Origin: Polaribacter atrinae
GTDB lineage: Bacteria; Bacteroidota; Bacteroidia; Flavobacteriales; Flavobacteriaceae
Assembly: GCF_038023995.1 (NCBI RefSeq)
Contig: NZ_CP150660.1
Coordinates: forward strand, 2,106,501-2,170,500
Direction: 5' to 3'
DNA length: 64,000 bases
Position numbers and translations under genes: made by a program. Positions 63,362 through 64,000 of the stretch are shown here, piece after piece. Within the stretch, counting starts at the first letter, position 1. Every line of letters begins with the position of its first letter. The notes below the pieces were generated by a model. The model saw only the letters and a list, made by a program, of their open reading frames with translations, had not been told where the DNA came from and ran no database searches.

Positions 63362-63682
63362 GGTAAAAGAAGGGTGTTTAAAAGTTAATTTTAATGTTAA
63401 CAAAGATTGGATTTTTTGCTCCAAAATAAAAGTTATACTTATTCACAAAACCCTTGAAGTTTTTAACAAATTGGATGTTTTATTGATTTTAGCCTCAAAA
63501 AAAAGATTTTTCAAAACACTCATTCACAATTCGTTATCAATCTAAAATCGCTGTAACCGCTACCTGTATTGACTTTCTTAAAACACCTCTATTAAATAAT
63601 TATTGTAGTAATAATGTGCGTTTTTTTTTCATTTGACCACTCGCTGTTTTTACAAAAAAGAAATAATTATTTAAAACAGTAT

Positions 63683-63716
63683 TTTGGTAATACCAATTAA
63701 TATAATCTTATATTTG
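63683..63716 (+). promoter_or_regulatory. cspA promoter
   Basis: TTTG (63683–63686 within ATTTTGG), 22 bases, TATATTTG (63709–63716) fits the Bacteroidetes consensus. The coding start is 31 bases downstream. The rest of 63425–63682 contains nothing I can name. Confidence 0.6.
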
Positions 63717-63746
63717 CAGTATTATTAACATTTATATTATATTATT

Positions 63747-63938
63747 TTGAAAAAAGGGACAGTAAAATTCTTCAACGAATCTAAAGGATTTGGATTTGTA
63801 ACAGAAGATGATTCAAACACAGAGTACTTTGTACATGTATCAGGATTAATTGACGAAATTAGAGAAGGTGACGCAGTAGAGTTCGACCTTAAAGAAGGTA
63901 GAAAAGGTTTAAATGCAGTAGACGTTAGAGTTCTATAA
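63747..63938 (+). CDS. cspA: Cold-shock protein (CspA family)
   Basis: A 63-residue OB-fold RNA/DNA-binding protein. RNP1 is KGFGFV and RNP2 is YFVHVSG (the usual VFVH). It melts RNA secondary structure and acts as an RNA chaperone. The start is a TTG (63747) giving MKKGTVKFF, which aligns with the usual start; no in-frame ATG lies nearby. It has its own promoter and terminator. Confidence 0.94.
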   Translation: MKKGTVKFFNESKGFGFVTEDDSNTEYFVHVSGLIDEIREGDAVEFDLKEGRKGLNAVDVRVL

Positions 63939-63960
63939 TTTTAAATTTTTTGAAAAGAAC

Positions 63961-63994
63961 AAGTCGCTTAATTTTTTAAGCGGCTTTTTTTTTG
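63961..63994 (+). terminator. Terminator of cspA
   Basis: AAGTCGCTTAA/TTAAGCGGCTT with one G·T pair, followed by nine T. Confidence 0.85.
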
Positions 63995-64000
63995 TCTTAT

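Noticed and set aside
63425-63682. NrdR boxes upstream of nrdB
   Set aside because: No pair of ACAnTATATnTTGT-like palindromes could be found in this spacer.
1-64000. Mobile elements, CRISPR arrays, tRNA or rRNA genes
   Set aside because: No transposase or integrase frames, no regularly spaced repeats, and no cloverleaf or rRNA-like stretches were seen.

Overview
The window is AT-rich chromosomal DNA from a marine-type member of the Flavobacteriaceae (Bacteroidota), most like the Polaribacter/Tenacibaculum/Leeuwenhoekiella group. Supporting signs are an alternative complex III–aa3 oxidase operon, a SusC/SusD polysaccharide-utilisation locus, TonB receptors and lipoproteins, a ribonucleotide reductase whose ATP-cone sits on NrdB, and promoters of the Bacteroidetes type (TTG-N17–23-TAnnTTTG). 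I saw no tRNA, rRNA, CRISPR array, insertion sequence or prophage.

Layout. 1–1.25 kb: 3'-truncated RicT/PSP1 gene. 1.6–4.1 kb: an operon joining the two tRNA U34 hydroxylases (TrhO, TrhP) to a small ferredoxin. 4.5–7.4 kb: asd, a PaaE-like reductase and a LysE-family exporter. 7.8–19.1 kb: the respiratory operon actABCDEF–coxBA. 19.3–23.8 kb: a SPOR-domain protein, a DUF2911 protein, feoA–feoB–FeoB-associated peptide, and a SCO copper chaperone. 24–28.1 kb: RseP, two tandem 51-residue zinc-ribbon paralogs, flotillin and its NfeD partner. 28.5–31.9 kb: a TonB receptor facing a MocR-type regulator. 32–35 kb: umuC, a DUF2007 protein, umuD, and a DUF2975/XRE pair. 35.1–49.3 kb: a polysaccharide locus with a propeller-sensor LuxR regulator, SusC, SusD, a GH144-like enzyme, an alpha/beta hydrolase, GH3 and GH43. 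49.4–63.9 kb: DPP4-like peptidase, a GGR-type flavoprotein, TadA, Dxs, dGTPase, a META lipoprotein, NhaA, an unrecognised 318-residue protein, a 6S-like RNA, NrdA/NrdB and a cold-shock protein.

How the parts fit. ActA–F would oxidise menaquinol and pass electrons to the aa3 oxidase; SCO is the likely CuA metallochaperone and Feo supplies iron. The polysaccharide locus is a self-contained import and degradation unit whose enzymes point to a beta-glucan, possibly beta-1,2-linked. Its susC promoter region carries four copies of TACGTCA, a good candidate for the regulator's binding site.

The most notable observations are: the MocR-type regulator in which both the PLP-Schiff-base lysine and the phosphate-binding arginine are glutamine, with repeated GTCC boxes at its divergent promoter; the perfect 17-bp palindrome lying exactly between the -33 and -7 elements of feoA; the paired small zinc-ribbon genes; a six-haem ActA; the trhO–trhP–ferredoxin operon; and the 6S-like RNA.
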